Positions 54,339-63,771 are shown, numbered from the stretch's first letter. The stretch is 64,000 nt of DNA from Pontibacillus chungwhensis BH030062 (GCF_000770675.1 NZ_AVBG01000006.1:161561-225560); one strand, 5' to 3'. Translations and numbers: made by a program. Notes: generated by a model not told the origin, from the letters alone.

Positions 54339-54537
54339 ACTCCATTCCGCCTTTCGGTATAATTTCTGTGAAAATAGACCTAATCCGAACCTTTATTTCG
54401 AATTAGCTTCCTATTTACATCTCTATCCATTTCGTATAGTATCGAAATTGTAAATTTGTTAATAGTATAAATTTTCAGTTAACTTAACGCAAGGGATTTT
54501 TTCCAATTTATACATTTTTTATTCAGAGGTGATCATA

Positions 54538-55683
54538 ATGAAGTTAATTAAGAACGGAACGATTATCGTCGGAAATGGTGAGACGCTCACGAATGCGAGT
54601 GTACTAATTGAAGGTGGAAAAGTAACTCAAGTTGGACAAGTTACGCATAGTGAGGAGCCTGAACAGGTCATCGATGCAACAGGACTCTATATTACACCTG
54701 GGCTTATCGATGTGCACACGCACCTGGGAGTACATGAAGAAGGGATCGGACAGCCTGGGCAAGACTTTAACGAAACAAGCAGCCCTATTACCCCTGAAAT
54801 TCGAGCGCTAGATGGTATTAACCCTCGTGACAAGGGGTTTGAAGATGCTCGAAAGGCTGGCGTCACAACTGTACAGGTGTTACCAGGAAGCGCGAATGTC
54901 ATCGGGGGTGAAATGGTGACGCTTAAGACAAGTGGGAACGTTGTAGATGAAATGGTGCTCCGTAGACCTTCTGGCATGAAGGCGGCTTTCGGTGAAAACC
55001 CAAAACGCCTTCACGGCTCGAAAGGCCATGCTCCTGTGACTCGTATGGGGATCGCGGCCATGTTCCGCCAACAGTTAAGAAAAGCACAACAATATAAGCA
55101 AAAGCTCGAGCGCAGGGAGAATGTTGAGGACAATCTGGGCCTTGAGAACTTGGGCAAAGTACTAGATAAAGAAATTCCACTCCGCGCCCACGCCCACCGT
55201 GCAGATGACATTGTGACCCTCCTTCGACTAGCTAAGGAATTTGACCTAGACATCAGTATCGAGCATTGCACTGAAGGCCATCAAATACCTGATTACATTG
55301 CCCAATTTAACTTCCCAGCAGCCGTAGGTCCTACAATGTCTACTCGCTCCAAAGTAGAATTAAGTGACAAAGGATGGGAAACAGCTGGCATCCTAAACCA
55401 GGCCGGGGTCTCTGTTTCCATTACTACCGATCACCCAGTGGTTGGTATTGAATACTTACGGATGAGTGCTATTCAAGCTGCGAATCATGGCTTAGAAAAA
55501 AAAGATGCCTGGAGTTCGATTACGTTAAATGCGGCTAAGCATTTAGGAGTAGATGAGCGCGTGGGGTCTTTGGAAGCAGGAAAAGATGCCGATGTGGTCC
55601 TTTGGAACGATGATCCGTTTAATGGAAGCAGTTATGTATTGAAGACATTTGTGAATGGAGAAGAGGTTTATGCATTAGATTAA
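54538..55683 (+). CDS. Amidohydrolase (imidazolonepropionase/dipeptidase-like)
   Basis: A 381-residue metal-dependent hydrolase of the TIM-barrel amidohydrolase superfamily: VHTHLG (His-x-His), the late LRAHAHRADD and IEHCTEGH His ligands, and the catalytic Asp in TTDHPVVG. The C-terminal LEAGKDADVVLWNDDPF is typical. Substrate is unknown; context with Lrp and the dpp operon suggests a dipeptide or amino-acid derivative. GAGGTG six bases before 54538 selects the ATG. Confidence 0.87.
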   Translation: MKLIKNGTIIVGNGETLTNASVLIEGGKVTQVGQVTHSEEPEQVIDATGLYITPGLIDVHTHLGVHEEGIGQPGQDFNETSSPITPEIRALDGINPRDKGFEDARKAGVTTVQVLPGSANVIGGEMVTLKTSGNVVDEMVLRRPSGMKAAFGENPKRLHGSKGHAPVTRMGIAAMFRQQLRKAQQYKQKLERRENVEDNLGLENLGKVLDKEIPLRAHAHRADDIVTLLRLAKEFDLDISIEHCTEGHQIPDYIAQFNFPAAVGPTMSTRSKVELSDKGWETAGILNQAGVSVSITTDHPVVGIEYLRMSAIQAANHGLEKKDAWSSITLNAAKHLGVDERVGSLEAGKDADVVLWNDDPFNGSSYVLKTFVNGEEVYALD

Positions 55684-55732
55684 ACCGCCTCGTGTAAAAC
55701 AGATTACTATTTTCTAAAATAGCCCTATTAAA

Positions 55733-55772
55733 GAAAAAAGGCATGTAACGAGTACTCATTACATGCCTTTTT
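55733..55772. terminator. Bidirectional terminator
   Basis: AAAAAAGGCATGTAA and TTACATGCCTTTTTT arms with a 10-nt loop. Confidence 0.9.
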
Positions 55773-55890
55773 TCAATAGCTCATTAATCTTTGACTATTA
55801 AACAATGATTTAATCTTTCGTTTCATGATTTGCATTACTATAAAATAAATCAGCCAGCACCGGTACTTACGTACTTACCCCCGCAATTGT

Positions 55891-56609
55891 TTAAAAAGTA
55901 TTTTCTTCCTTTAAAGTCAAGTACTCTACCCTTAACTGATTAAACTCTCTCGTATAATGCTCTGTTAATTCATCCCCTAAGCGCCTCTTTCCTCGATCAA
56001 TGACATTCCATATCGAACGAACAATTTGACCTGATCCCTCATGCACGCCGTATCCAACTTCATCATCGATTAGGAGATAAAATTCTAACAAGCGACAATG
56101 CCCCTCGTACTTTAACGCTGTCTCTTTAATATTGCTATCAAGGACAATTTGCAATCAATCCAAATATCATCATTGATGACAATATCAGGACGGAGAAAAT
56201 GCGTGTTAGAATTATGCCCTTTTACCGGCACTGACACTTGGAAATCAATTGATTTATGCTGGTTAATCATAAGCAGCACTTCTTTCACTTTCGATTCAAA
56301 GCGCACACCGAGCTGAGCGAACGCGTGAAGGTTGTGATTAGTCTTCTTTCTGCTTGATGCAGGCTTTTTCACCTTGGCAGAAGCCTTCTTCCTGATGCCC
56401 ACGTATTTCCGAAAAGCCGCCAATTCTTTTGGATGGTATTTTTGGAACGTTTCCAGGATAAAGTTGTTTGCAGCAGGACTAAACGAACCGAATCTTGTAT
56501 GATGATCTTGATCTAAGAAATCAATGTAAAGCTCTTTAGCGCGTTGTAGCTTCTCATGTCGTGTGATTCGTTCACGATCAAAGTAATTGATCTTTTCAGG
56601 TTTACTCAA
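55891..56609 (-). pseudogene. Frameshifted PD-(D/E)XK-like nuclease gene
   Basis: Two overlapping frames make one protein. The first, from TTG 56609 (GGAAGG six bases upstream), has a basic linker (KKASAKVKKPASSRKK) and ends in RPDIVINDDIWIDCKLS, a PD...D-x-K nuclease motif, before losing frame near 56140-56145. The second (from 56154) continues DSNIKETALKYEGHCRLLEFYLL to 55891. One base is missing, probably from a C-run. The repaired protein of about 240 residues resembles a restriction-endonuclease-like fold; no methylase is adjacent. Confidence 0.6.
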
Positions 56610-56721
56610 ATAAATCCTTCCTTTGCGAGAATAATTTCGTCCCTTAAGTATACCAGGCGTCACGCCTTTTATTCACTCTCAAATACCACGGAAGCTCGCG
56701 GCGGGGATTAAACCCTTCCTC

Positions 56722-56741
56722 TTGATCAAACGTTTGATCAC
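56722..56741. repeat. TTGATCAA palindrome, last base varied
   Basis: TTGATCAAACGTTTGATCAC preceded by CCTC; between the nuclease pseudogene and a small gene. Confidence 0.75.
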
Positions 56742-56798
56742 GATGGAATGATTACTAAGATACTCCTAGCTTAAGGCTCTCTTCTCTCCCAAACTAAA

Positions 56799-56823
56799 TA
56801 AAGCAGGAGGCTCCCCCTGCTTT
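56799..56823 (-). terminator. Terminator of the 53-residue gene
   Basis: AAAGCAGG and CCTGCTTT arms with a 9-nt loop; 41 bases after the stop. Confidence 0.7.
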
Positions 56824-56863
56824 AATTTGATATAGCTATAGGTATTAAATCGTTCCTAATTTC

Positions 56864-57025
56864 CTACCCTTTATTCTTCTGCACCTCAGCCCGTTTCCGG
56901 TCAAGATAATCAGAAAGAGCTTTCCTTACTTCCGCTTCTGACTTCCCTTCTTGGAATAATCGATCTGCGATTTCCATCATTTCATCCTGAGCTTTCAGCG
57001 CTCCTTGCTTTTGTTGATCGTCCAT
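56864..57025 (-). CDS. 53-residue helical protein, unknown
   Basis: An ORF of 53 codons starts at the ATG at 57025 after AAAAGGAG (seven-base gap). The protein MDDQQKQGALKAQDEMMEIA... with VRKALSDYLDRKRAEV is charged and helical, likely cytosolic. Good ribosome site and its own terminator support a real gene. No family recognised. Confidence 0.65.
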   Translation of the reverse strand: MDDQQKQGALKAQDEMMEIADRLFQEGKSEAEVRKALSDYLDRKRAEVQKNKG

Positions 57026-57170
57026 AAACTACTCCTTTTGAACATAGAATACCTTTTTTCTTCATCCTAGCAGTATACATTTCTCATCAGCTAAGATCAA
57101 TTGGACCGGGAGAATGAAACCTTCCTCACGTCCCTTTTCAAGGATACCCCTACCACCAAAGGAATTTTAG

Positions 57171-57179
57171 TGATATAAT
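57171..57179 (+). promoter_or_regulatory. Extended -10 promoter element
   Basis: TGATATAAT (TGn extended -10), 60 bp upstream of the zinc-ribbon gene; no clear -35. Confidence 0.5.
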
Positions 57180-57238
57180 GTCGAATTGTGTAAAAAATTA
57201 ATTCTAAATGACTATGACAAAAGAAAGGAGAGGAATAC

Positions 57239-58603
57239 ATGAAGTTTTGCACACAATGTGGGCATCAGCTCCAAGAAGGACAATCGTTCTGCACGGAATG
57301 CGGGACAGCATTCGACGCGAATGACCAACCTGCTTCTAAAGCCTCACAGCCACCGAAGGCTCCTATGTCGAAGAAGAAAAAAATAATGTGGACGATCGGA
57401 GTCGCTGTAACCGTAGCCCTTATTAGCACTCATTTGATACTTTCATCTTTATTCGATCCAATGAAATCTGTACAGGCCATGGACCGCGCGATCTCAGATA
57501 ATCAGGCAGAAGCATTCTTCGAAGAAGTCTCACTAGATGAAGACGCGTTGATTATTCAGGATGAGTACTTGGATTACATCGAAGGCGAAGGATGGTCAGA
57601 CATCCGCAATCAGATTGTAGAGAGTGTCCATAACGAGGAATCGTTCGACCAAGCCATCCACGGACGTTATGGAGGCGAATTGTTTAAAGTAAAAAAGGAG
57701 AAAGTTCTCGGGATTTATGATACATACGATATTGTTGCCATCCCTACAGAGGTTTCGATCCTTTCAAATGTGGAGAACTCCACTCTCACCATTGGAGAAG
57801 ATCATACGGTAGAAACGACAACACCATATGAATATGTGTTAGCTATGAAAGCCTACCCTGGAAACTATCCAATCGCAGGGAAAGCTGCCAATTCATTTGG
57901 CGAGTTCACCATTGAGGGCTCACTTCCTATTGAACAAAACGACGAGCATCACCAAGAATTTGAAGCAGAGTTTGCAGCAGATTACTATAACGTAAAAACG
58001 AACGAAGAAAATGCCATCCTCTACATAAATGGAGAAAGTACAGAGAAGAAACTCGGAGAATTTGAAGGAGAAATTGGTCCGATTCCTACTGACGCTAGCT
58101 TAGAACTACAGGCTGGATGGACGGGTGAAGACGGAGAAGAAATCTTGTCTGAGAAAGTAACGCCACAAAATGCGTCTTATGGAACCATGCATTTTGACAT
58201 TCAACACCCAGTTAAGCTTGCTCCTATGACAAAAGAAGGAGCCATCAATCATTATCAGGATTTCCGAAGCGCCTATGAAGACGCTTTGAACAATCGCAAC
58301 TACACAACGGTTGCCCCTTACCTCCTTCAAGGCAGTAAGGCAGACCTTGAATTAGAAGATTATATTGGGGACCTAGAGGATGAGAATTACACGTATAACT
58401 TCAGTGAAAATGATGTCACAAACGTTGTGCTTGTAAATGAGGCAACTATTTCTCTGTCCTCTAATGAGTCGTTCATTTTCACCAATCACAAAGGCGATCA
58501 GACCCATTATGAGCGCTCAAAGACTTACACCATCGTCTACAAAGATGGAACGTATACCATTAAAGAAATCAACATTTTCGACACGGATCGAGATAGCTTA
58601 TAA
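57239..58603 (+). CDS. Zinc-ribbon membrane protein, TcaA/YvbJ-like
   Basis: A 454-residue protein: N-terminal zinc ribbon CTQCGHQLQEGQSFCTECG, a linker, one transmembrane helix (about 50-70) and a large extracellular part with several domains (about 75-340 and a NTF2-like C-terminal domain ending TIKEINIFDTD). This is the plan of TcaA/YvbJ proteins, which affect teicoplanin and cell-wall stress in staphylococci. Cytosolic ribbon and outer sensor domain suggest a membrane receptor or adaptor. It is followed after 21 bases by another zinc-ribbon membrane gene. Confidence 0.8.
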   Translation: MKFCTQCGHQLQEGQSFCTECGTAFDANDQPASKASQPPKAPMSKKKKIMWTIGVAVTVALISTHLILSSLFDPMKSVQAMDRAISDNQAEAFFEEVSLDEDALIIQDEYLDYIEGEGWSDIRNQIVESVHNEESFDQAIHGRYGGELFKVKKEKVLGIYDTYDIVAIPTEVSILSNVENSTLTIGEDHTVETTTPYEYVLAMKAYPGNYPIAGKAANSFGEFTIEGSLPIEQNDEHHQEFEAEFAADYYNVKTNEENAILYINGESTEKKLGEFEGEIGPIPTDASLELQAGWTGEDGEEILSEKVTPQNASYGTMHFDIQHPVKLAPMTKEGAINHYQDFRSAYEDALNNRNYTTVAPYLLQGSKADLELEDYIGDLEDENYTYNFSENDVTNVVLVNEATISLSSNESFIFTNHKGDQTHYERSKTYTIVYKDGTYTIKEINIFDTDRDSL

Positions 58604-58624
58604 AAGAAAGGAAGTTTGATTATA

Positions 58625-59416
58625 ATGACATGCCCAAGTTGTCAAAAAGACAATCAAAGCGGTAAATTCTGCGGATCTTGCGGAACACCTTTTTCAGAAG
58701 CCGCTACGGAAACCGCTGCTAGCTATACAGCTGGTACATCTACACAACAAACAGAAGTACTTGACCGCGCCAAAGGCGTTTCCAAACAATATGGAAATTA
58801 CGCGCTACACCTATTAAAGAAACCATCTGAAGCCTTCGCTCAAAGCGATCAACAATTTGTCCAAGGACTATCCACACTAGTGATCTACTTAGTGACATTT
58901 GCGCTTAGCTTATTTTTCTTGTTCAATTCTTTTTTCCAGGAAGCTCAAAGTAGTTACGGCGCATTCATGGAAGACGTAGCACCCGAGTCACTTCCATTTT
59001 TCAAAGTAACTTGGCCTCTTTTCATTAATACGACGTTCATCGTCTTAGCTGCCATCATCAGTACCCTTGCCGTAGCAAAAATCATCTCCGCTTCTGTTTC
59101 TGTAAAAGGGATCATTATACAGTTCGGAAGTCTGCTTGTACCATTTGTGGCCTTAAACGTGCTAGGCATGCTAGCCGGATTAGCAGGATCGATCAAATTC
59201 ACATTCATTTTCGGTAGCATTTCGCTTCTATTTCCGATCCTTCTTTACCCAGCACTTATCATTTACGAGTACGCACAAAAAAGTTCTACTCCTGTAAACC
59301 GCATTTACTGGAGCCTAAGCGCTACACTGTTTACCGTATTCCTCATTTATATAGAAATCGATATGTTTATCAGAGACAAAATGGAAGAATACGAGCGTAT
59401 GTTAGATATGTTGTAA
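58625..59416 (+). CDS. Zinc-ribbon protein with Yip1-like five-helix membrane domain
   Basis: A 263-residue protein. CPSCQKDNQSGKFCGSCG is a zinc ribbon at the N-terminus, followed by a Ser/Thr/Gln-rich linker and five transmembrane helices (about 85-255) resembling Yip1/DUF1282 proteins. It probably partners with the TcaA-like protein encoded upstream. AAGGAAG ten bases before 58625 supports this ATG. Confidence 0.75.
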   Translation: MTCPSCQKDNQSGKFCGSCGTPFSEAATETAASYTAGTSTQQTEVLDRAKGVSKQYGNYALHLLKKPSEAFAQSDQQFVQGLSTLVIYLVTFALSLFFLFNSFFQEAQSSYGAFMEDVAPESLPFFKVTWPLFINTTFIVLAAIISTLAVAKIISASVSVKGIIIQFGSLLVPFVALNVLGMLAGLAGSIKFTFIFGSISLLFPILLYPALIIYEYAQKSSTPVNRIYWSLSATLFTVFLIYIEIDMFIRDKMEEYERMLDML

Positions 59417-59644
59417 AAAGGGACGCAGAAACAGTTTACTTCTTCCTAAACAGAGTACGGTTATACCATGTCCACTGGAACAATGAACTTCTACTATCCC
59501 CTTATACTTTGGAATAGTTATTTAAAACAATAATACATGAAAGAATGATAGTTACATTAGTAGAATGAATAAAAGATACATATCACCTAAATCAATAAAT
59601 GTTGATGTTCAGGTGTATAGATACAATAGAGGGGATTGTTTTAT

Positions 59645-60181
59645 TTGAAAAAGATTTGGCTTGCAGTTGTCTTGCTCCTTATGATGACAGCCTGTTCAGA
59701 AGCAGAGGCGATGAAAATTGGAAAGAAAACAGAGGGAGGCGAGGTAGATGTGAGCCTCAACAAGACCTTTACCGCTGCGTGGATCAGAAAAGATAAAGTC
59801 ACAGGACTTGGAGAATTCACTGTTTCAGATTACAAGGTTATGGAAAACCTCGCCGATGATCCAGAGTTAAATAAAGAGTATAACTTTATGAGCATGAATG
59901 TAAAACTAGAAAACGTGGGTGACAGCACCCTATCGAAATCGTTCTTTGATCCTGCTTTCTTAGGCTTTTATGATAAGAATGGAAAAGAAGTTAAACTTCC
60001 CTTCTTGACCATGGAAAACGACGGTACATATGAGGAAGCCGAACTTCGCCCAGGCGGTGTAAATGAAGGAACAGTCATCATTCCGTTTGAAAAGGGCACG
60101 GAATTAGGCGAGATGGTTTACTCGCCAAATGCCCTAACATTGTTTGGAAGTAAATTCTTATATTCCTTCCATCTAGAGTAA
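59645..60181 (+). CDS. Lipoprotein with DUF4352-like Ig domain
   Basis: A 178-residue lipoprotein (signal LKKIWLAVVLLLMMTAC with lipobox MTAC). The mature part has a beta-sandwich pattern (FTVSDYKVMENLAD..., NFMSMNVKLENVGDSTL, GTVIIPFEKGTE) as in DUF4352 proteins. Function unknown. Start TTG at 59645 is chosen after GAGGGG; a TTG at 59636 is too close to it. Confidence 0.72.
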   Translation: MKKIWLAVVLLLMMTACSEAEAMKIGKKTEGGEVDVSLNKTFTAAWIRKDKVTGLGEFTVSDYKVMENLADDPELNKEYNFMSMNVKLENVGDSTLSKSFFDPAFLGFYDKNGKEVKLPFLTMENDGTYEEAELRPGGVNEGTVIIPFEKGTELGEMVYSPNALTLFGSKFLYSFHLE

Positions 60182-60200
60182 AAAAAGAATGAGGGACGCA

Positions 60201-60392
60201 GGGACGGGTACCTTGGTCCACATTTCTTTAAAATAATGTTTTATAAAAACCCTTCTTGAACGAAAAGACGCTCAAGAAGGGTTTTTTAAACAGAAGGCCT
60301 TTTGCGCTGTCTCCTATAAGTATAGAGGTAGCTGTTACTAGGGTACTCACTGGGACAATGAACTAGGTCCATGGGGACAAGTACATTGTCCC
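60201..60392. repeat. REP family 1 units around a terminator, plus TTGATCAA element nearby
   Basis: Degenerate unit 60201-60219, partial unit from 60353 and an intact unit 60374-60392 (GGGACAAGTACATTGTCCC) bracket the hairpin at 60244-60287. Together with the palindrome at 60422-60441 they fill the 395-bp gap between convergent genes. Confidence 0.7.
60244..60287 (+). terminator. Intrinsic terminator
   Basis: AAAACCCTTCTTGA and TCAAGAAGGGTTTT arms, long loop, followed by T-run. Confidence 0.9.
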
Positions 60393-60418
60393 GTTTGATT
60401 ACTTACAAACATTCCTCC

Positions 60419-60451
60419 ACCTTGATCAAACGTTTGATCAAGAGGTTTTTT
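60419..60451 (+). terminator. Terminator-like hairpin with TTGATCAAACGTTTGATCAA
   Basis: The 20-bp palindrome (60422-60441) is extended by C/G pairs and followed by GAGGTTTTTT, a good T-run. Confidence 0.75.
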
Positions 60452-60529
60452 GCTTTGATCACACCCAGAGTCTTCTTGGCAAGGAGCTTCCCACCTATCC
60501 AAACTATAAGTTAGTAAAACGAAAAAAAG

Positions 60530-60553
60530 ATCCCTGCCATGTATAGCAGGGAT
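60530..60553 (-). terminator. Terminator of the subtilisin gene
   Basis: ATCCCTGC and GCAGGGAT arms; on the minus strand a run of seven T follows. Confidence 0.88.
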
Positions 60554-60576
60554 CAATCAGCTCTTATTTCAATAGA

Positions 60577-61788
60577 TTAATAGTTTACTGCATCCAAGGA
60601 ATTGATAACACCATGTTCAAAGTACGTTCCAGTACCCGAAATCGGATCAGCCGTCACTTCAATCGCTTGCCTGATCTCAGCATTGCTGCGACCTTGGCTT
60701 GCTAACAAGGCAGCCAAACCAGCCACATGAGGCGATGCCATTGACGTTCCTGACATGTAAGCGTAGCCGCTATTTGGAACGGATGAGGCTATACTTACGC
60801 CTGGCGCTGTCACATCAACCCACGTTCCGTAATTCGAGAAGGATGCAACACGATTGTATCGATCAACTGCCCCTACAGCAATCACGTTGCTATAAGAAGC
60901 GGGTTCAAATGTAGTCGAAACGCCATCGTTCCCAGCCGCCGCAACTAAAACAGAACCACTATTCCACGCATAATTCACCGCATTCTTTAAAGTTGTCGTA
61001 CTGCAGTCACAGCCAAGGGACAAGTTGATGACTTCCGCTCCTGAATCCGCAGAATACGTAATAGCATCAGCGATGTCCGCTAGAGAACCATTTCCATTTG
61101 CATTCAATGCACGAACTGCAAGAATTGAAGTATTCGGAGCCATACCAGCAACCCCAGCTGAATTGTTGGTCTCTGCCGCAGCTGTTCCTGCCACGTGAGT
61201 ACCGTGGTCATTTAAATCCATTGGATAATAGTCATTATCCACAAAGTCATATCCACGGATGGTTTTGTCATTTAGATCAGGGTGATTGTAATCGACGCCT
61301 GAATCAATAATAGCGATTTCTTGTGAGGAACTGCCTTTTGTAATGTTCCAAGCAGCTTCCGTATCCGTATTCTGAGGGCCATATTGGTAACCAGCATAGT
61401 AAGTATCATTTGGTGTCCATGTTGCTTCAAAAAGGTAGTTCGGTTCAGCATACTCAACCATTGGATTTTTATTTAAAGCTTTCACAACAGCCTCTACATT
61501 TCCTACCTTCAACACTTTGAATTCGGATTTAACAGCATCTGTATCAGGAATCTCAGTTGCCCCCATACCCTTTAAAAGTTGGTCCTTAGCTTTCCCAGGG
61601 GTATCCTTCTTAAATTGAACCAAGACTTCTCCCTTCACGAACGCCCCTTTTTCCTTTTGAACATTGATCTCCTTAATTTGCTTTGGCTTCTCGACATCAT
61701 CTTTCGGCGCAGCCTCCACTAGTGCAGGTGACACCAACATTGTTACGGCTAACGATAATCCGGCAAGCTTTTTCATCTTCATTTTCAT
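60577..61788 (-). CDS. Secreted subtilisin-like serine protease (S8)
   Basis: A 403-residue preproprotease. Signal peptide (MKKLAGLSLAVTMLVSPALVEAA), an inhibitor-I9-like propeptide ending near YAEPNYLFEA, then the catalytic domain with Asp near 161 (IAIIDSGVDYNHPDL), His near 196 (NDHGTHVAGTAAAE) and Ser near 347 (SGTSMASPHVAG). A thermitase-like extracellular protease. GGAGG nine bases upstream of ATG 61788. It lies 1.2 kb from the next clear gene. Confidence 0.93.
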   Translation of the reverse strand: MKMKMKKLAGLSLAVTMLVSPALVEAAPKDDVEKPKQIKEINVQKEKGAFVKGEVLVQFKKDTPGKAKDQLLKGMGATEIPDTDAVKSEFKVLKVGNVEAVVKALNKNPMVEYAEPNYLFEATWTPNDTYYAGYQYGPQNTDTEAAWNITKGSSSQEIAIIDSGVDYNHPDLNDKTIRGYDFVDNDYYPMDLNDHGTHVAGTAAAETNNSAGVAGMAPNTSILAVRALNANGNGSLADIADAITYSADSGAEVINLSLGCDCSTTTLKNAVNYAWNSGSVLVAAAGNDGVSTTFEPASYSNVIAVGAVDRYNRVASFSNYGTWVDVTAPGVSIASSVPNSGYAYMSGTSMASPHVAGLAALLASQGRSNAEIRQAIEVTADPISGTGTYFEHGVINSLDAVNY

Positions 61789-62213
61789 TACCTCATTCCT
61801 CCCTCGTAGTTTCGGTCTAACTTATGGTTAGAATTAGACACCTAGACCCTATAAACCTCTCTCTCCCCTTTGGGAAACATGGGCCAATAATGAAGGGTTA
61901 ACAGAAGGAAATCAAGACGCATTTAATAAAAAATAGTTAAATTTATGTAAATAATGAGTATATTTCCGCTGAATCCACCCTATAAAAACGTTTGTATTCC
62001 CGAGATGCACTTTATGTGTGTCATTATTACAAAACGCCTTAAATATCCGTATGTTTGCGCAAACTTGTGGTGAAGCATGGGCACGGTTTGGGATCAATGA
62101 AAAAGTCGAGAAATGAGAACAAAATGTAAGTTTCATGTCGGGGACGCGGGGACGGGTCCCCTGGCCCTTTCAACTATGGGTCAAGAAATCACCTTCTCGG
62201 CACTCCATATAAA
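61789..62213. other. Gene-poor region upstream of the subtilisin gene
   Basis: No convincing ORF. It contains the subtilisin leader region, AT-rich DNA, and a degenerate REP family 1 unit near 62140-62167 (GGGACGGGTCCCCTGGCCC), the last copy of that family in the window. Confidence 0.5.
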
Positions 62214-62392
62214 AAGAAGCACAGGAACCGTCCGGGACCAGTGAAAAAGTACTTATTTTATTAAAGTGCCGCACACTTACCTCAAAATACAGATATAAAA
62301 AGAAGCAAACCACCTATATACAGTAGGTGATTTGCTTCTTCATTATGATTATTTGACTTTTTCACTGGTCTCGAACCGTCCTTGTGCTTCTT
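62214..62392. mobile_element. MITE-like element with 37-bp terminal inverted repeats
   Basis: Left end 62214-62251 (AAGAAGCACAGGAACCGTCC then GGGACCAGTGAAAAAGT) is matched in reverse by 62356-62392 with a few mismatches. A central hairpin at 62298-62340 (AAGAAGCAAA / TTTGCTTCTT arms) looks like a terminator. No ORF inside; it contains REP family 2 sequence at each tip. Confidence 0.7.
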
Positions 62393-62503
62393 CACGATGT
62401 GTGACATGTGGCCTGTCCCAAAGTTATACGAAGAACCAAAATAATTTTGTTTATGTCATGATAGAAGTTACTTTTTTCATATAGTCTCGAAGAGGTGAAC
62501 TTC

Positions 62504-62819
62504 ATGAATAAAACAATTGGTCCCACCCCTTACAAAAAAATTTACCTTCCATTTAATGAAATCGTTGCTCCTACTACAGTAAAAAGAATAGAAAGAAACC
62601 CTACTACAGTATTTATGATGTGGTTATCCCAGTTGAAAAGGATAAAGACAAGGACTTCTATCACCTAGTCAGCAGATAGTGGAATATTAAATGAATGATT
62701 TCATCAATCTCTCATACCCAAACCAAACTAAAGTAATTCAATACGTCATTTCCTCTCCTGCTCTACTACCTCAATTATGGCAAAACAAAATAGAACAGCT
62801 TAAAAGAAGACCTTATTAA
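62504..62819 (+). pseudogene. Decayed small-gene region
   Basis: ATG at 62504 follows GAGGTG and opens a 54-codon frame (MNKTIGPTPYKKIYLPFNEI...), while the adjacent frame continues a protein-like stretch (YYSIYDVVIPVEKDKDKDFY) to a stop at 62679. A further 42-codon frame runs 62691-62819 (MNDFINLSYPNQTKVI...). The direct repeat CCTACTACAGTA at about 62571 and 62600 may mark a duplication that broke the frame. Parent gene not recognised. Confidence 0.4.
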
Positions 62820-62933
62820 TAGTAATAAAAATAAGGAAGACAACCTTTCAACTCCTAAAATTCGCTTATAAAAACAATACCCCGCATATTAATTTTCCAC
62901 TATTTACCACTAGTAAATAACATTATGAATAGT

Positions 62934-63014
62934 GGAAGCGCGGGGATGGTTCTGGTGCTTCCTTCAAAGAAAATAATGATTCTAAAAGAAGCACGGGAAC
63001 CGTCCCTGTGCTTC
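62934..63014. repeat. REP family 2, two units
   Basis: GGAAGCGCGGGGATGGTTCT...GGTGCTTCC (62934-62962) and GAAGCACGGGAACCG-TCCCTGTGCTTC (62988-63014) are imperfect palindromes unlike family 1 in the arms but similar in the GGGA-rich centre. Confidence 0.75.
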
Positions 63015-63030
63015 CTCCTTCGTCCTCCAA

Positions 63031-63068
63031 ATTAGAAAGAGAGCTGGCAGCCCAGCTCTCTTTCTAAT
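63031..63068. terminator. Terminator of the small secreted protein
   Basis: ATTAGAAAGAGAGCTGG and CCAGCTCTCTTTCTAAT arms with a 4-nt loop. Confidence 0.9.
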
Positions 63069-63400
63069 TATAGATTATAAATATAGTAAGGTGAGTAACT
63101 AACATCCTCAATCCATCCGTTAGTAGATGTCACCCTTCTTTCAATTACTTGATACCATTGACATACATAAGTAGAGCTTCTGCTAATGGAGCTACCGTAA
63201 TCATATACGGCATTTTCACATTTTCTTGCTAGGGTGCCCCAATTAGAATCTTGTAATTCCGCTCCAGAGAAGCTTGTGTAATAAGGACCATAAGTAGTTG
63301 GATTTGCATGTGCAGAATCAACGTCTGCTGTAAATACCGCACCGATTGAAAAAGCTGCACCTAATGCTAGGGTTACTAACCCCTTTTTGATTTTCTTCAT
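63068..63400 (-). CDS. Small secreted protein with two cysteines, unknown
   Basis: A 110-residue precursor: signal peptide (MKKIKKGLVTLALGAAFSIGAVFTADVDSAHA) and a mature part of about 78 residues, aromatic-rich (TTYGPYYTSFSG, YSPYYIYNL), with two Cys (CENAVYDYG and VCQWYQV) that can form one disulfide. AGGAGG is upstream of the ATG. The size and composition would fit an exported antimicrobial or matrix peptide, but no immunity or export gene is adjacent and no family is recognised. Confidence 0.7.
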   Translation of the reverse strand: MKKIKKGLVTLALGAAFSIGAVFTADVDSAHANPTTYGPYYTSFSGAELQDSNWGTLARKCENAVYDYGSSISRSSTYVCQWYQVIERRVTSTNGWIEDVSYSPYYIYNL

Positions 63401-63661
63401 AAAATCTCCTCCTCTTGGTTTTATTCTGAATATTACGTTTAATATAATAAATGGAATAAATGGAATAGGTCAACCAATAGCTGTAAAATTTTATAAAATA
63501 GTTATAAAATAATAGGTAATTTTTAGCATTATTTCTTTTTATACCATAAACCTCTACAAAGGGTGTCGTTATCAAATATTTTTGTGGTAAGATACTACTA
63601 ACATGAAAGCAATTTCATTTATTCTACTTTAGAACCTAAATATTGAAAGGATGATAAGTAA

Positions 63662-63769
63662 ATGAACTTGGTTATTACGGTATTAGGGATTTTATCATCA
63701 CTTGTTTTCTTAGTTTACTGGGGTAAATCGGGTATCTCATCCAGTTCTGGGGAAAATAATAATGATTAA
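63662..63769 (+). CDS. 35-residue membrane peptide, unknown
   Basis: A 35-codon ORF: one N-terminal transmembrane helix (NLVITVLGILSSLVFLVYW) and a polar tail (SSSSGENNND). GAAAGG is about 11 bases upstream and a strong terminator follows three bases after the stop, which supports expression. Function unknown. Confidence 0.55.
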   Translation: MNLVITVLGILSSLVFLVYWGKSGISSSSGENNND

Positions 63770-63771
63770 AG

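Noticed and set aside
61912..62136. Minus-strand ORF of 74 codons
   Set aside because: No ribosome site, odd composition and no transmembrane or domain pattern; lies in a gene-poor AT-rich region.
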